Shown here: positions 8,977 through 17,789 of the stretch, piece by piece
Layout: every line of letters begins with the position of its first letter
Numbering within the stretch: position 1 is the stretch's first letter
Assembly: GCA_025464445.1 (NCBI GenBank)
Contig: JAODLY010000037.1
Span: 50,804 to 114,803 of the forward strand
From: Rhodoglobus sp.
GTDB taxonomy: Bacteria; Actinomycetota; Actinomycetes; Actinomycetales; Microbacteriaceae
Reading direction: 5' to 3'
DNA: 64,000 nt
The notes under the pieces: model-generated
What the model saw: the letters and a program-made list of their open reading frames with translations, nothing else
What the model was told of the DNA's origin: nothing
Database searches by the model: none
Program-made: the position numbers and the translations under genes

Positions 8977-11454
8977 TTATGACTCCGCAATTACCTCATC
9001 CGGGCGTTTGTCGGGCCGCCAGCCGCGCCAGCTCGGCTGCCTGAGTTTGCCGGTGGGCGTCCACTCGGCGAACTCGACCTCGCCGACGAGCGTGGGGCTC
9101 ACGTAGTGCGCGTCGGCGGCGTCCACTGCGGCCAGCCCGGTGAACGGGCTCGTCTTGCGCTCGAGGCGCCCGAGTTTCGCCGCGATGTCGTCGAGATCCC
9201 TGGTGGTGAAGCCGGTGCCAACGCGCCCGACGAAGCGCAGGCCGTCTGCCTCCGGGATGCCCATCAGCAGCGACCCCACCCGGTGCGCCCTGCTCCCGGC
9301 GCCGGGTTTCCACGCACCGATCACGACCTCCTGGGTCAGGTGGTGCTTCACTTTCAGCCACGACCGTGCGCGTCGCCCGACCGAGTATGTGCTCGTCCGG
9401 CGTTTGGCTATCACGCCCTCGAGCCCGAGCTGCCTGCTTGTTGACATCGCTGCGCCCACGTCGCCCTCGAACGCCGGGGGCACCTGGATGGGCCCGACCG
9501 AATGCACGGCACCCTCGAGTGCTTCGCGCCGCGCGGTGTACGACTGCTTCACGAGAACCTCACCCTCGTGCTCGAGCATGTCGAATGCCATGAAGTGCAC
9601 GGGGGTGGTGCCCATGAGCCGCTCGACGTCGGCCTTCTTCGTCACGCCCATGCGCTTCTGCAGCAGCGCGAAGTCGGGCCGTCCCGCTTTGCTGAGTGCC
9701 ACGATCTCCCCGTCGATGATCGCGTCGCCACGCACGGCGTCCGCGAGGCCGGCAAGCTCGGGGTACGAGTTCGTGATGTCGATGCCGTTGCGGCTGGCAA
9801 CTCGCACCTGGCCGTGCACGACCTCGGCGATCGCCCTGATGCCGTCCCATTTCATCTCGAATGCCCATTCGTCCACGTCGCCCAGCTCGCCCTCCGTGCC
9901 GAGGGTGGCGAGCATCGGCGCGGGCAGGCTCTTCGACCTGGCCACGAGTGGCACATGCTCGACGGGGTTCACCCGCTTGCGCGAGTCCGCTTTGGCGTGG
10001 CGGGTGGGCTGCTCGCTCACATCCTTCATGAGGTGGATGAGCCAGTTGTTCTCGTCCCCGTCCCTGCCGCCGGTCTGGATGAGTGCGTACCGGTGCGAGC
10101 CGTGCTTCTCGCCGTGCAGCGTCGCGATGACCTCCTTGCCGTCTCGCCACTTCTCCAGGTCGTATGTGCCCCTGTCCCAGATCGTCACATCCCCCGCGCC
10201 GTACTGGCCCGCAGGGATGGTGCCCTCGAATGTGCCGTACTCGAGTGGGTGGTCTTCGGTCTGCACTGCGAGGTGGTTCGTCTTCGTGTCTGTCGGCACG
10301 CCCTTGGGCAGGGCCCAGCTCACCAGCACACCGTCATGCTCCAACCGGAAGTCGTAGTGCAGGCGGGTTGCGTGGTGCTCCTGGATGACGAACGTCTGCC
10401 CGGTGGTCGTCGGCGCGACGTCGGCGGGCACGGGTTCGGGGGTGAGCGAGCCGTCGCGCATGCTGCGGTACCTGGCGAGCCGGTCATCCGCCCCGTCCGC
10501 GTGTTGGAAGCCGGCCATGCGCTCACGCGTGGGCTCGAGCGACGCGAGGTGTCCGGCCGTGAGGTCGGCGAGGGGATCACCGCTCTTCGCCACCCGCCTG
10601 ATCACCTCTGTGTAGTCGAGCTGGCGCAGATCTTTGGCGGCGAGCTCTCGCCAGGTGCGGGGGGCCGCGACCATCGGGTGCGACCTGCCGCGCAGTGAAT
10701 AGGGTGTGATCGTCGTCTTGTTGCCGTTGTTCTGGCTCCAGTCGACGAGCACCTTGCCATCGCGAAGCGTCTTCTTCATGTCGCTCACGATGAGGTCGGG
10801 ATGATCCGCCTCGAGTGCACGCGCAAGCTCGTGTGCCACCTCCGACACCTGGTCGCTCGTCTGCCTGCCATCCAGCGCCGCATAGAGGTGGATGCCCTTG
10901 GAGCCGCTTGTCACGGGCATCGGATCCAGCCCCATGCCCTTCAGGATCTCGCGGGCGAACCGCGCGACCTCTGCGCATTCGGCGAGCCCGGCGCCCGGTC
11001 CCGGGTCGAGGTCGAGTACGAGGCGGTCGGGGTTCTTGCGCGCGCCGGTTCGGCCGAACTGCCACTGCGGCACATGGATCTCCAGCGCGGCGATCTGCCC
11101 AAGCCAGGTGAGCGTGGCGAGGTCGTTGAGCAGGGGGTAGCTGTTCACATGGTCGGAATGCTGAAGCTCTCGCCTGCGCACCCATTGCGGAGTGGAACGT
11201 TCATCGAGGTTCTTCTGGAAGAACATCTCGCCGGGCTCTTCGGCAGTGCCGACACCGTGCACCCAGCGTTTGCGCGTTACCGGCCGGTTCGCCGCATGCG
11301 GGATCAGCACGTCTGCGACCCTGGCGTAATAGTCGATCACGTCGCCCTTGGTGGTCCCCGTCTCCGGGTACAACACCTTCGACAGGTTGGTGAGCTTGAG
11401 GCGATGGCCGTCGATCGTGACGGTCTGCTCGTCGGATGCCTGCTGCTGCGCCAT
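8977..11454 (-). CDS. ligD: multifunctional ATP-dependent DNA ligase LigD (polymerase-phosphoesterase-ligase)
   Basis: The central enzyme of bacterial non-homologous end joining, recruited by Ku to double-strand breaks. Domain order is the mycobacterial one. The N-terminal primase/polymerase domain (about 15-300) has the metal-binding DLD at 148-150 and SGSKGIHLY near 183. The 3'-phosphoesterase domain (about 350-480) has the HHATRLHYDFRLEHDG motif with His360 and His361. The ATP-dependent ligase domain (about 510-825) has adenylated Lys535 in FEMKWDGIR. At 825 residues it is full length. It is transcribed away from ku, sharing a 104-base intergenic region. Confidence 0.95.
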   Translation of the reverse strand: MAQQQASDEQTVTIDGHRLKLTNLSKVLYPETGTTKGDVIDYYARVADVLIPHAANRPVTRKRWVHGVGTAEEPGEMFFQKNLDERSTPQWVRRRELQHSDHVNSYPLLNDLATLTWLGQIAALEIHVPQWQFGRTGARKNPDRLVLDLDPGPGAGLAECAEVARFAREILKGMGLDPMPVTSGSKGIHLYAALDGRQTSDQVSEVAHELARALEADHPDLIVSDMKKTLRDGKVLVDWSQNNGNKTTITPYSLRGRSHPMVAAPRTWRELAAKDLRQLDYTEVIRRVAKSGDPLADLTAGHLASLEPTRERMAGFQHADGADDRLARYRSMRDGSLTPEPVPADVAPTTTGQTFVIQEHHATRLHYDFRLEHDGVLVSWALPKGVPTDTKTNHLAVQTEDHPLEYGTFEGTIPAGQYGAGDVTIWDRGTYDLEKWRDGKEVIATLHGEKHGSHRYALIQTGGRDGDENNWLIHLMKDVSEQPTRHAKADSRKRVNPVEHVPLVARSKSLPAPMLATLGTEGELGDVDEWAFEMKWDGIRAIAEVVHGQVRVASRNGIDITNSYPELAGLADAVRGDAIIDGEIVALSKAGRPDFALLQKRMGVTKKADVERLMGTTPVHFMAFDMLEHEGEVLVKQSYTARREALEGAVHSVGPIQVPPAFEGDVGAAMSTSRQLGLEGVIAKRRTSTYSVGRRARSWLKVKHHLTQEVVIGAWKPGAGSRAHRVGSLLMGIPEADGLRFVGRVGTGFTTRDLDDIAAKLGRLERKTSPFTGLAAVDAADAHYVSPTLVGEVEFAEWTPTGKLRQPSWRGWRPDKRPDEVIAES

Positions 11455-11502
11455 CCCCCCATCTTGCTTGGCCGCGGGGTGACATGGCTAGGCGGGAGGG
11501 TG

Positions 11503-11533
11503 TTGACTTGTGTCATGTGTACGAAGTACACAT
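11503..11533 (+). promoter_or_regulatory. ku promoter with perfect palindrome over the -10 region
   Basis: TTGACT at 11503-11508 is followed after 18 bases by TACACA (11527-11532), a plausible sigma-70-like promoter for ku. The sequence ATGTGTACGAAGTACACAT at 11515-11533 is a perfect inverted repeat with 8-base arms and a 3-base centre, covering the spacer and the -10 box. This is the position expected of a repressor operator, and the element is also within 65 bases of the divergent ligD start. The regulator is unknown. Confidence 0.5.
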
Positions 11534-11558
11534 CGGCAGCGGCAACCAGGGAGGCACC

Positions 11559-12410
11559 ATGCGATCGATCTGGAAGGGTGCGATCACATTCGGGCTCGTC
11601 AACGTGCCCGTGAAGGTCTACAGCGCGACCGAAGATCACGATGTCTCGCTGCACCAGGTACACGCGAAAGATGGCGGGCGCATCCGTTACAAGCGCACCT
11701 GCGAACTGGACGGTGAGGTGGTCGAGTACGCGGATATCGCGAAAGCCTATGACGATGGCGACAAGACCGTGATCCTCACCGACGACGACATCGCACTGCT
11801 GCCCGCGGAGAAGAGTCGCGAAATCGACGTCGTCGAGTTCGTGCCGAGCGACCAGGTCGATCCGATCCGATTCGAGAAGAGCTACTACCTCGAGCCGGAC
11901 TCCAAGTCGCTCAAGGCATATGCGCTGCTGCGCCGCACCCTAGAGGAGACCGACCGCACGGCGATCGTGCAATTCGCGCTGCGCCAAAAGACCAGGCTCG
12001 GGGCGCTGCGCGTGCACGGGGACGTGCTCATGCTGCAGGCGCTGCTCTGGGATGACGAGGTGCGCGAGGCGAAGTTCCCGTCCCTCGACGAGAAGGTCAC
12101 AATCACCTCCAAGGAGCTGGAGATGTCGCAGGCGCTCGTCAAGAGTTTCGAGGCCGACTTCGAGCCGGGCAAGTTCACCGACGACTACCAGGAGCAGCTC
12201 AAGGAACTCATCGAGGCAAAACTCGAGAAGGGCGACGCCGTCGATACTGCGGATACCTTCGGCGAAGTCGCCGACGAGGGCGATGGCGGGGGAGAGGTGC
12301 TCGACCTCATGGAGGCGCTGCGCCGCAGCGTCGAGAAGAACCGCAAAGCCGAGCCGGCCGCCAAGAGCCCTGCGACCAAGACCACCACCAAGAAGAAGGC
12401 GACAGCCTGA
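11559..12410 (+). CDS. ku: Ku DNA end-binding protein
   Basis: Homodimeric ring protein that binds DNA double-strand ends and recruits LigD. The start MRSIWKGAITFGLVNVPVKV is diagnostic of bacterial Ku. The core beta-barrel continues to about residue 200, and the C-terminus is a minimal LigD-interacting region followed by a Lys-rich tail (TKTTTKKKATA) as in several actinobacterial Kus. Length 283 residues. The ATG at 11559 has an AGGGAGG ribosome site 7 bases upstream, so the longer reading frame upstream is not used. Convergent with the small SAP-like gene (6-base gap). Confidence 0.95.
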   Translation: MRSIWKGAITFGLVNVPVKVYSATEDHDVSLHQVHAKDGGRIRYKRTCELDGEVVEYADIAKAYDDGDKTVILTDDDIALLPAEKSREIDVVEFVPSDQVDPIRFEKSYYLEPDSKSLKAYALLRRTLEETDRTAIVQFALRQKTRLGALRVHGDVLMLQALLWDDEVREAKFPSLDEKVTITSKELEMSQALVKSFEADFEPGKFTDDYQEQLKELIEAKLEKGDAVDTADTFGEVADEGDGGGEVLDLMEALRRSVEKNRKAEPAAKSPATKTTTKKKATA

Positions 12411-12416
12411 CCGGGA

Positions 12417-12683
12417 CTACCCGCGCCGGAGCGAACTGATCAGCTCGGCCTTACGCTTTGCGGAGTAGCCGGAGATGCCGATCTCTTTCGCCTTCTTCTT
12501 CAGTTCAGCCACCGTCCAGTCCTCGTAGTCACCCGACCTGCCGCCGCGGCGGCCGACGGCTGCCCTGCCGTCACGGGCGGCCGCATTGCTGATGCGCGCT
12601 GCCTTCTCCTTGCTGTTGCCGTCTTTGCGGAGTTCCTCATACAGCTTCGGGTCTTTCAGGCTGGAGTTGTCGCGTCCAGGCAT
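12417..12683 (-). CDS. small SAP/Rho-N-like protein (DUF7218 type)
   Basis: An 88-residue basic protein. The N-terminal half (SLKDPKLYEELRKDGNSKEKAARISNAAA) is a conserved helical segment found in small actinobacterial proteins often located near ku. The C-terminal 35 residues (WTVAELKKKAKEIGISGYS and the following RKAELISSLR) have the helix-extended loop-helix pattern of SAP or Rho-N nucleic-acid-binding motifs. The ATG at 12683 is preferred to upstream starts because a GGGAGG ribosome site lies 5 bases before it. Position opposite ku and the motif suggest a DNA-associated role, which is inference. Confidence 0.75.
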   Translation of the reverse strand: MPGRDNSSLKDPKLYEELRKDGNSKEKAARISNAAARDGRAAVGRRGGRSGDYEDWTVAELKKKAKEIGISGYSAKRKAELISSLRRG

Positions 12684-12772
12684 TGTCGCCTCCCGATATA
12701 GCGGCGTCCGGACGGCGCCTTCCATTTCACGCTACGTCCGGTGACGGGCTGCCTCAAGGGGTTTGCCGCCGA

Positions 12773-13267
12773 TCAGGTCTTCCGATTGCCGCCCCGCGCT
12801 CCGAGCGGCAGGGCGATCCAGCCGAGCACGACGAGCAGGAGCGCGCCCGACCCGGCGACCACTCCCGCCGCGTGGCCGACGACCACGTCGAAGACGAGCA
12901 TCGTCGTGCCGACGAGGGTGAGCCCGACGGCGGCGAGGGTGACCTTGAGCAGTCGATTCGCGATGACGACGAGTTCGCCCTTCGCCCGCCGATGGAACAA
13001 TGCCCGGTGCACGGCCACCGGCGCGAGGGCGAGTGCCGTGGCGACCGCGGCGACAGCGACGAGCGCCAGGTAGGTGCCCACCTGGTAGTCGTCCAACTCG
13101 GTGAAGCGCTGCTGAAAGGCGAGGGTGAGCAGGAATCCGCTGAGAATCTGTGTTCCGGTCTGGATGACGCGCAACTCCTGCAGGATCTCCGACCAGTTGC
13201 GATCGTGGCGTTCGTTCGCGGACTCATCGCGCCCGTCATCGGCGCGCTGGCCGGTGTCGCTCGTCAT
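12773..13267 (-). CDS. DUF6328-type four-helix membrane protein
   Basis: A 164-residue protein with an acidic soluble N-terminus (about 1-35), then four hydrophobic helices (near 40-55, 65-90, 105-130 and 135-155). The segment [27 protein letters not shown] is the hallmark of the DUF6328 family of actinobacterial membrane proteins. The ATG at 13267 overlaps the stop of the upstream ada-alkA gene by 4 bases (ATGA), so they form an operon. No function is known for the family; coupling with an alkylation-repair gene is the only hint. Confidence 0.8.
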   Translation of the reverse strand: MTSDTGQRADDGRDESANERHDRNWSEILQELRVIQTGTQILSGFLLTLAFQQRFTELDDYQVGTYLALVAVAAVATALALAPVAVHRALFHRRAKGELVVIANRLLKVTLAAVGLTLVGTTMLVFDVVVGHAAGVVAGSGALLLVVLGWIALPLGARGGNRKT

Positions 13268-14784
13268 CCCCTGAGCGTATCGAGGGCGTTCCCGGCGGAT
13301 AAGGGCTTGACGGCGGGCCGCGCGCGCCACAGGTGCAGCCCCGCGTAACTGCGCCACGGCGCCCACCGCGCGCCGTGGTCGGCGAGGCCGCGCGCTGACG
13401 ATGGCAGGCCGAGGGCCGCTGCACTCTGCTGCATGACCAGGTCCGTCGCGAGCAGTACGTCGGGGTTGCCCAGCACCCGCATCGCCAGATACCCGGCGGT
13501 CCACGGCCCGATGCCGGGCATGGCGAGCAGGCGGGCGGTGAACTCGGCTGCCGGCATCCCGAGATCGAGGCGCAGCTCGCCGCTCGCGATCGCGTCGGCA
13601 ACGCCCATGATCGTCGCGATACGTGTCGCGGGGCCGCGCAGCACCTCGTGTCCACGCTCCGCGAACTGCTCCGCGGTGGGGAACAGCCCGTTCGTGCCAA
13701 GCTCCCTCGTGAGGGTGCCGAGCACCGTCCGCGCCGCTGCGACGGAGATCTGCTGGCCGACAAGCGTGCGGAAGAGTGCCTCGCCGGCATCGATCGCGCC
13801 AGGCAACCGGATGCCCGGCCGGGCGGCCACGAGGGGTGCGAGCACCGGATCCGCCGCCAGCGCCTCATCGATCGCGAAGGAGTCCGCGTCGAGGTCGAAC
13901 AGGCGGCGGACCCTTGACACCAGCGGCGCGACATCCGCGATGTTCTCCAGCCGGGCGGAGCAGGTGACCCCGGCGTTGCCGTCGAGCGTGAGACGCACCT
14001 GGGCTACTCCACCGGGCAGCCGCACGGCGCGCTCGTAGAAGGTGTCGTCGCCGGTCTCGAGACCGGCGACGGCGTGGTCGGCGAAGAATCGCATGAGCCC
14101 GACCCCGTCGAACGGTGCCCGGGCGGGCAGCCGCAGCGTCACTGTCGACGCCGGTTCGGGGCCGAGGGGCCCGGACTGGCCGGGGCGCCCGCGGCGGGCG
14201 AGCCTGCGCAATTCGCTCGGGGTCGTCTCGTACACCGCGAGGATCGTGTCATTGAACTGGCGGATGCTGGAGAATCCGGATGCGAATGCCACATCGGCGA
14301 CGCTCAACTCGGTGGAGGCGAGCAGGGTACGCGCCGACTGTGCGCGGTGTGCCCTGGCGAGGGATAGCGGACCGGCACCCAACTCGGCCGCGAGCACGCG
14401 CGTGAGGTGGCGCGGGGTGTAACCCAGGCGCGCGGCGAGACCGGGCACGCCCTCACGCTCGACGACCCCGTCCGTGATGAGGCGCATCGCCCGGGACGCG
14501 AGTTCGTCGCTGAGATTCCAGTCGGGGGAGCCCGGCACGGCGTCGGGCTGGCACCGCTTACAGGCACGCAGCCCGGCTTCGTGCGCCGCGGCGGCGGTGC
14601 GGTAGAAGCTCACGTTGCGCGCATGCGGTGTCATGGCGGGGCAACTCGGGCGACAGTAGATGCCCGTGGAATGCACACCGGCGATGAACTGCCCATCGAA
14701 CCGCGAATCGCGCGAAGACAGGGCGCGATACCGCTCGGCAAACCGCGCGTCGGCGCCATGTCCAGGGGCTGTCATTGTCGGCAT
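13264..14784 (-). CDS. Ada-AlkA fusion: alkylation-response regulator / DNA-3-methyladenine glycosylase
   Basis: A 506-residue fusion. The N-terminal Ada zinc domain has the four Cys ligands C44, C48, C75 and C78 ([14 protein letters not shown]); in this family the first accepts methyl groups from DNA phosphotriesters. An AraC-type HTH follows (about 85-195, including [19 protein letters not shown]). The C-terminal AlkA-type HhH-GPD glycosylase (about 205-500) has [13 protein letters not shown] and the likely catalytic Asp in LATDLVMQQ. It removes alkylated bases and probably activates its own transcription on methylation. The start at 14784 is chosen over an upstream, out-of-family extension; ATG 14775 is an alternative. 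Confidence 0.92.
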   Translation of the reverse strand: MPTMTAPGHGADARFAERYRALSSRDSRFDGQFIAGVHSTGIYCRPSCPAMTPHARNVSFYRTAAAAHEAGLRACKRCQPDAVPGSPDWNLSDELASRAMRLITDGVVEREGVPGLAARLGYTPRHLTRVLAAELGAGPLSLARAHRAQSARTLLASTELSVADVAFASGFSSIRQFNDTILAVYETTPSELRRLARRGRPGQSGPLGPEPASTVTLRLPARAPFDGVGLMRFFADHAVAGLETGDDTFYERAVRLPGGVAQVRLTLDGNAGVTCSARLENIADVAPLVSRVRRLFDLDADSFAIDEALAADPVLAPLVAARPGIRLPGAIDAGEALFRTLVGQQISVAAARTVLGTLTRELGTNGLFPTAEQFAERGHEVLRGPATRIATIMGVADAIASGELRLDLGMPAAEFTARLLAMPGIGPWTAGYLAMRVLGNPDVLLATDLVMQQSAAALGLPSSARGLADHGARWAPWRSYAGLHLWRARPAVKPLSAGNALDTLRG

Positions 14785-14916
14785 GAGACCAGCCTGACAT
14801 CGGACACCGACATTCACTAGCGGGATTCGGACACGACTCGCCACCGACGTTGTACCTCATTCGGGGGACAGAAGCAAGACCTGTTGCTGCGGCCGAGTGC
14901 TTGGTTGACTGTCACC

Positions 14917-15309
14917 GTGAACTCACCTGTGAGCAGCTCCCCGTCCATCGTCCGCCCACTCAGTGCCAACCAGCTGTCCGGATTCAAGGCGCGCCTCGAG
15001 CACGAACTGCAGGAGGCGCGCGGGCTCGAAGCCCGCCTGCGCGAAGAGATCGTGGCATCCCTCGAGTCGCGGCGCTCGACGACGACGGACGAGGTCGAAG
15101 ACCCCGAAGGTTCGAGCCTCGCCTTCGAGGGGGCGCAGACCACGGCGATGCTGCAACAGACGACCAGGCACACGGGCGAGATCGAAGCGGCGCTCGAGCG
15201 TGTCGCGAACGGCAGCTATGGCACGTGCGTGCACTGCGGCGCTCGCATCGCGTCGGGAAGGCTGGGCGCCCGACCGTCGAGCCCGTACTGCATCGATTGC
15301 GCGAACTGA
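14917..15309 (+). CDS. TraR/DksA-type zinc-finger protein
   Basis: A protein of about 130 residues. A coiled-coil helix pair (GFKARLEHELQEARGLEARL to HTGEIEAALERV) is followed by a C4 zinc finger, CVHC at one side and CIDC at the C-terminus, 17 residues apart. This is the DksA/TraR fold; E. coli DksA inserts its coiled coil into the RNA polymerase secondary channel, but short actinobacterial members are uncharacterised. The tip lacks an obvious DksA Asp pair. The start is uncertain: GTG 14917 or TTG 14884. It is convergent with topoisomerase IB (6-base gap). Confidence 0.8.
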   Translation: MNSPVSSSPSIVRPLSANQLSGFKARLEHELQEARGLEARLREEIVASLESRRSTTTDEVEDPEGSSLAFEGAQTTAMLQQTTRHTGEIEAALERVANGSYGTCVHCGARIASGRLGARPSSPYCIDCAN

Positions 15310-15315
15310 ATCGGC

Positions 15316-16290
15316 TCAATCGGCAAGTAGGGCGCGCAACGCGGCTTCGGAGGCGTGCAGTCGCTTCGGGTCGATAGTGCTGCCCGAACGGTACCTGTCG
15401 ATGACGCGCGGGTCGATGTAGCTACTCCTGGCGATCGACGGGGTGTTGCCCAGCACGGCGGCCGCGTCCCGTGCCGCCTGCGCCTCGGCGCGCGCCCGTG
15501 CGACACGCGACGGTGCGGCGCCCGCTGTCGCGAGCGAGCGGGCCGCCGCTACCGTGCCGGAGAGGGTGCGGAAATCCTTCGCCGTGAATTCGCCACCCGT
15601 CAGTTCGCGCACGTAGCCGTTGATCTCAGCCGCGGTCACGACGTGCCAGCCCTGGTCGTCGCGCCAGGAGAGCAGGCGGTCGTGCGCGCGGCCCCTGCGC
15701 AGTTGCCGCACGACCGCCGCGAGATCGGCATCGTCGATCTCGGACGACCACTCCTGGCCGCTCTTGGCGGGAAAGGACATGGTCACGCGATCGCCGGACA
15801 CCGTGACATGCGATCCCTCCAGCGTGGAGAGGCCGTGGCTGCCGTGGGCCTGGGCGTACCTCTCGGCTCCCACCCGGAGCGAGCCGGCGTCGAGCATCCG
15901 AAACGCGGCGGCGAGCACGCGCTCGCGGGTGAGGCCGTCGGTGCGCAGCGCTCGGGTGACCTTGCGCCTCGCGGATGGCAGCGACTTCGCGAGTTCAAGC
16001 GCCCTCGCATATTTGTCCCTGTCCCTGTGCTCCCGCCACCTCGGGTGATAGATGTACTGGGTACGCCCCGCCGCATCCACCCCGGTCGCCTGGATGTGCC
16101 CGTTGGGCTGCGGCGAGATCCACACCGCGGTCCAGGCCGGCGGGATCGCGAGCGAATCGATGCGCGCGCGCACCTCAGGGTCGGTGCTGGGATGCCCGGC
16201 CGGGTCGCGATAGGCGAATCCTCTCCCTGCCCGCACCCGCGTGAACCCCGGCCGGCTCAGATCGCTGCGGCGGAGCCCCCGAATCGTCAC
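15316..16290 (-). CDS. DNA topoisomerase IB
   Basis: Relaxes supercoils by a 3'-phosphotyrosine nick. The 324-residue protein matches the small bacterial/poxvirus type IB enzymes: an N-terminal domain with FAYRDPAGH, IPPAWTAVWISPQPNGHIQATG and YHPRWREHRDRDKY, the catalytic core with FTAKDFRTLSGTVAAA, and the active-site Tyr291 in SSYIDPRVID. The GTG at 16290 overlaps the stop of the upstream FAD oxidoreductase (GTGA), so it is the third gene of a coupled operon. Bacterial IB topoisomerases are patchily distributed and often seen in stress-resistant bacteria. Confidence 0.93.
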   Translation of the reverse strand: MTIRGLRRSDLSRPGFTRVRAGRGFAYRDPAGHPSTDPEVRARIDSLAIPPAWTAVWISPQPNGHIQATGVDAAGRTQYIYHPRWREHRDRDKYARALELAKSLPSARRKVTRALRTDGLTRERVLAAAFRMLDAGSLRVGAERYAQAHGSHGLSTLEGSHVTVSGDRVTMSFPAKSGQEWSSEIDDADLAAVVRQLRRGRAHDRLLSWRDDQGWHVVTAAEINGYVRELTGGEFTAKDFRTLSGTVAAARSLATAGAAPSRVARARAEAQAARDAAAVLGNTPSIARSSYIDPRVIDRYRSGSTIDPKRLHASEAALRALLAD

Positions 16291-17789
16291 GGGAGGCGGC
16301 GAAGGCCCCGCTTCGCCGGGCCTTCCAGGAGCGTGCCATCTGCCGCGAACCTGGAGCCGTGGGCCGGGCAATCCCAGCTGAGCTCCGAGTCATTCCAGCC
16401 GAGGGCCGCGCCGAGATGAGGGCAAACCAGTGATACGGAACAGGTGAGGCCGTCTACGGTGGACCGCCCCACCGGGCGAAGGCCTTTGCGCCCGATCGCG
16501 GCTGTGCCGGCCGCCGGTGCACCGGCGTCCAGGCGGCGCGACAACGCTCTGGCATAGCTGCGCGCGTACCACCAGCCCACCGCCGCGTTGTCCCCTATTC
16601 CGCTCGCGAGCGCGCGCGGCATCGTGACCCGGTGCCGGAGGGTGCGCTGCCAGTGCGCCTGCTCGCCGCCCACGATGTTGTTCACGAGGGTGAGTGCCGC
16701 CGAGACGCTGTTGGTCATTCCCCATTTCTCGTAGCCGGTCGCGAGCAGGATGCGCCCGCGCCCTCGCGGGAGGGTACCGACGAAGGGGATATGCGATGCT
16801 GCCCGATAGTCTTGCGCCGCCCAGTCATGAGTGCGTCGAGCTCCCGGCCAGTTGCGCATCGCCCACTCGTCGAGTTCGCTCACCGCCGCTGCGGGCGATT
16901 CGCGTCGACCGACGGGATGCCCGTTGCCCCCGACAAGCATCTGGGCGCCGCTCGCGGAGGCCCGCGCCCAGCGGATGCTACGGGTCGGCGTCTCGGCGTT
17001 GATGTACATGCCTTCGCGCACATCGGTCGCGGGCACGTCGTACGCGATCGCATAGCTGCGGTGTGCGGCGAGCTTCGCGAAATAGAGCCCACGGTCGAGA
17101 ACCGGAGTGCCGGTCGCGATGACCATGCGCTGCGCCCACACGGTGCCAGCGGTCGTGCGCGCCCTTACCGGATCGCTCGCCCGAGCTCCGACCAGGCGCA
17201 CGCCCTGGTTGATCCTGCCACCGAGTGAGCGCACCTCTGCTGCGAGCATCGCGAGTACCGTCATCGGGTCGAATTGCACCTGTTCGCGTAGCATGACCGC
17301 CCCGAAGGTCGGAAAGGGCAGGTCGACATCCTTCATCAGCCCGACGTCCAGTCCCAGTGACCTCGCGACGCGATACTCGCGCTGCACAGCCTCGCGACCG
17401 TCAGGGGTCCCGGCATAGGTCACGGCGTCGCGGTAGTCGAATGGCACGCCTGCCGTGGCCAGATAGTCAGCCATCCAGTCGAATCCCGCGCGCTGGCCGT
17501 CGGCGTAAGCCTGCGCCACGGACAGGTAGTTCGCGGCCCGCACCTTCTGCAGGTGTGTGCCTTGCAGCACGCTGAGCTTGGCGGTGGAGTTGCCGCTGGT
17601 GAGGGCGCCCACCCCGCGCGCCTCGAGCACGAGCACCCGGTGACCCTGCCTGGCGAGCAGGAGCGCCGTCACGAGGCCCGTGAAACCCGCTCCGACGATG
17701 AGGTCGTCGACGTGGGCATCCGGTTCGAACGGGTCGCCAGGGATGTGCGGGGCCGGGTCCTTCCACGGGGCCAGCGGCTGAGCGCTCAC
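16287..17789 (-). CDS. FAD-dependent oxidoreductase with C-terminal Rieske [2Fe-2S] domain
   Basis: A 500-residue two-domain flavoprotein. The N-terminal DAO-type FAD domain has VGAGFTGLVTALLLARQGH and the ribose-binding acidic residue in LVLEARG; ATGYEKWGMTNS near residue 360 closes the FAD site. The last 80 residues form a Rieske cluster with ligands C456, H458, C474 and H477 (CPHLG, CPAHG). This is the YhfW-type fusion common in soil bacteria; the physiological substrate is unknown. It overlaps the SDR upstream and the topoisomerase downstream by 4 bases each, so all three are produced together. Confidence 0.92.
   Translation of the reverse strand: MSAQPLAPWKDPAPHIPGDPFEPDAHVDDLIVGAGFTGLVTALLLARQGHRVLVLEARGVGALTSGNSTAKLSVLQGTHLQKVRAANYLSVAQAYADGQRAGFDWMADYLATAGVPFDYRDAVTYAGTPDGREAVQREYRVARSLGLDVGLMKDVDLPFPTFGAVMLREQVQFDPMTVLAMLAAEVRSLGGRINQGVRLVGARASDPVRARTTAGTVWAQRMVIATGTPVLDRGLYFAKLAAHRSYAIAYDVPATDVREGMYINAETPTRSIRWARASASGAQMLVGGNGHPVGRRESPAAAVSELDEWAMRNWPGARRTHDWAAQDYRAASHIPFVGTLPRGRGRILLATGYEKWGMTNSVSAALTLVNNIVGGEQAHWQRTLRHRVTMPRALASGIGDNAAVGWWYARSYARALSRRLDAGAPAAGTAAIGRKGLRPVGRSTVDGLTCSVSLVCPHLGAALGWNDSELSWDCPAHGSRFAADGTLLEGPAKRGLRRLP

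Noticed and set aside
11436..11558. Longer N-terminus for Ku
   Set aside because: It would run through the ku promoter and palindrome; Ku proteins begin MRSIWKG, and the ATG at 11559 has a strong ribosome site.
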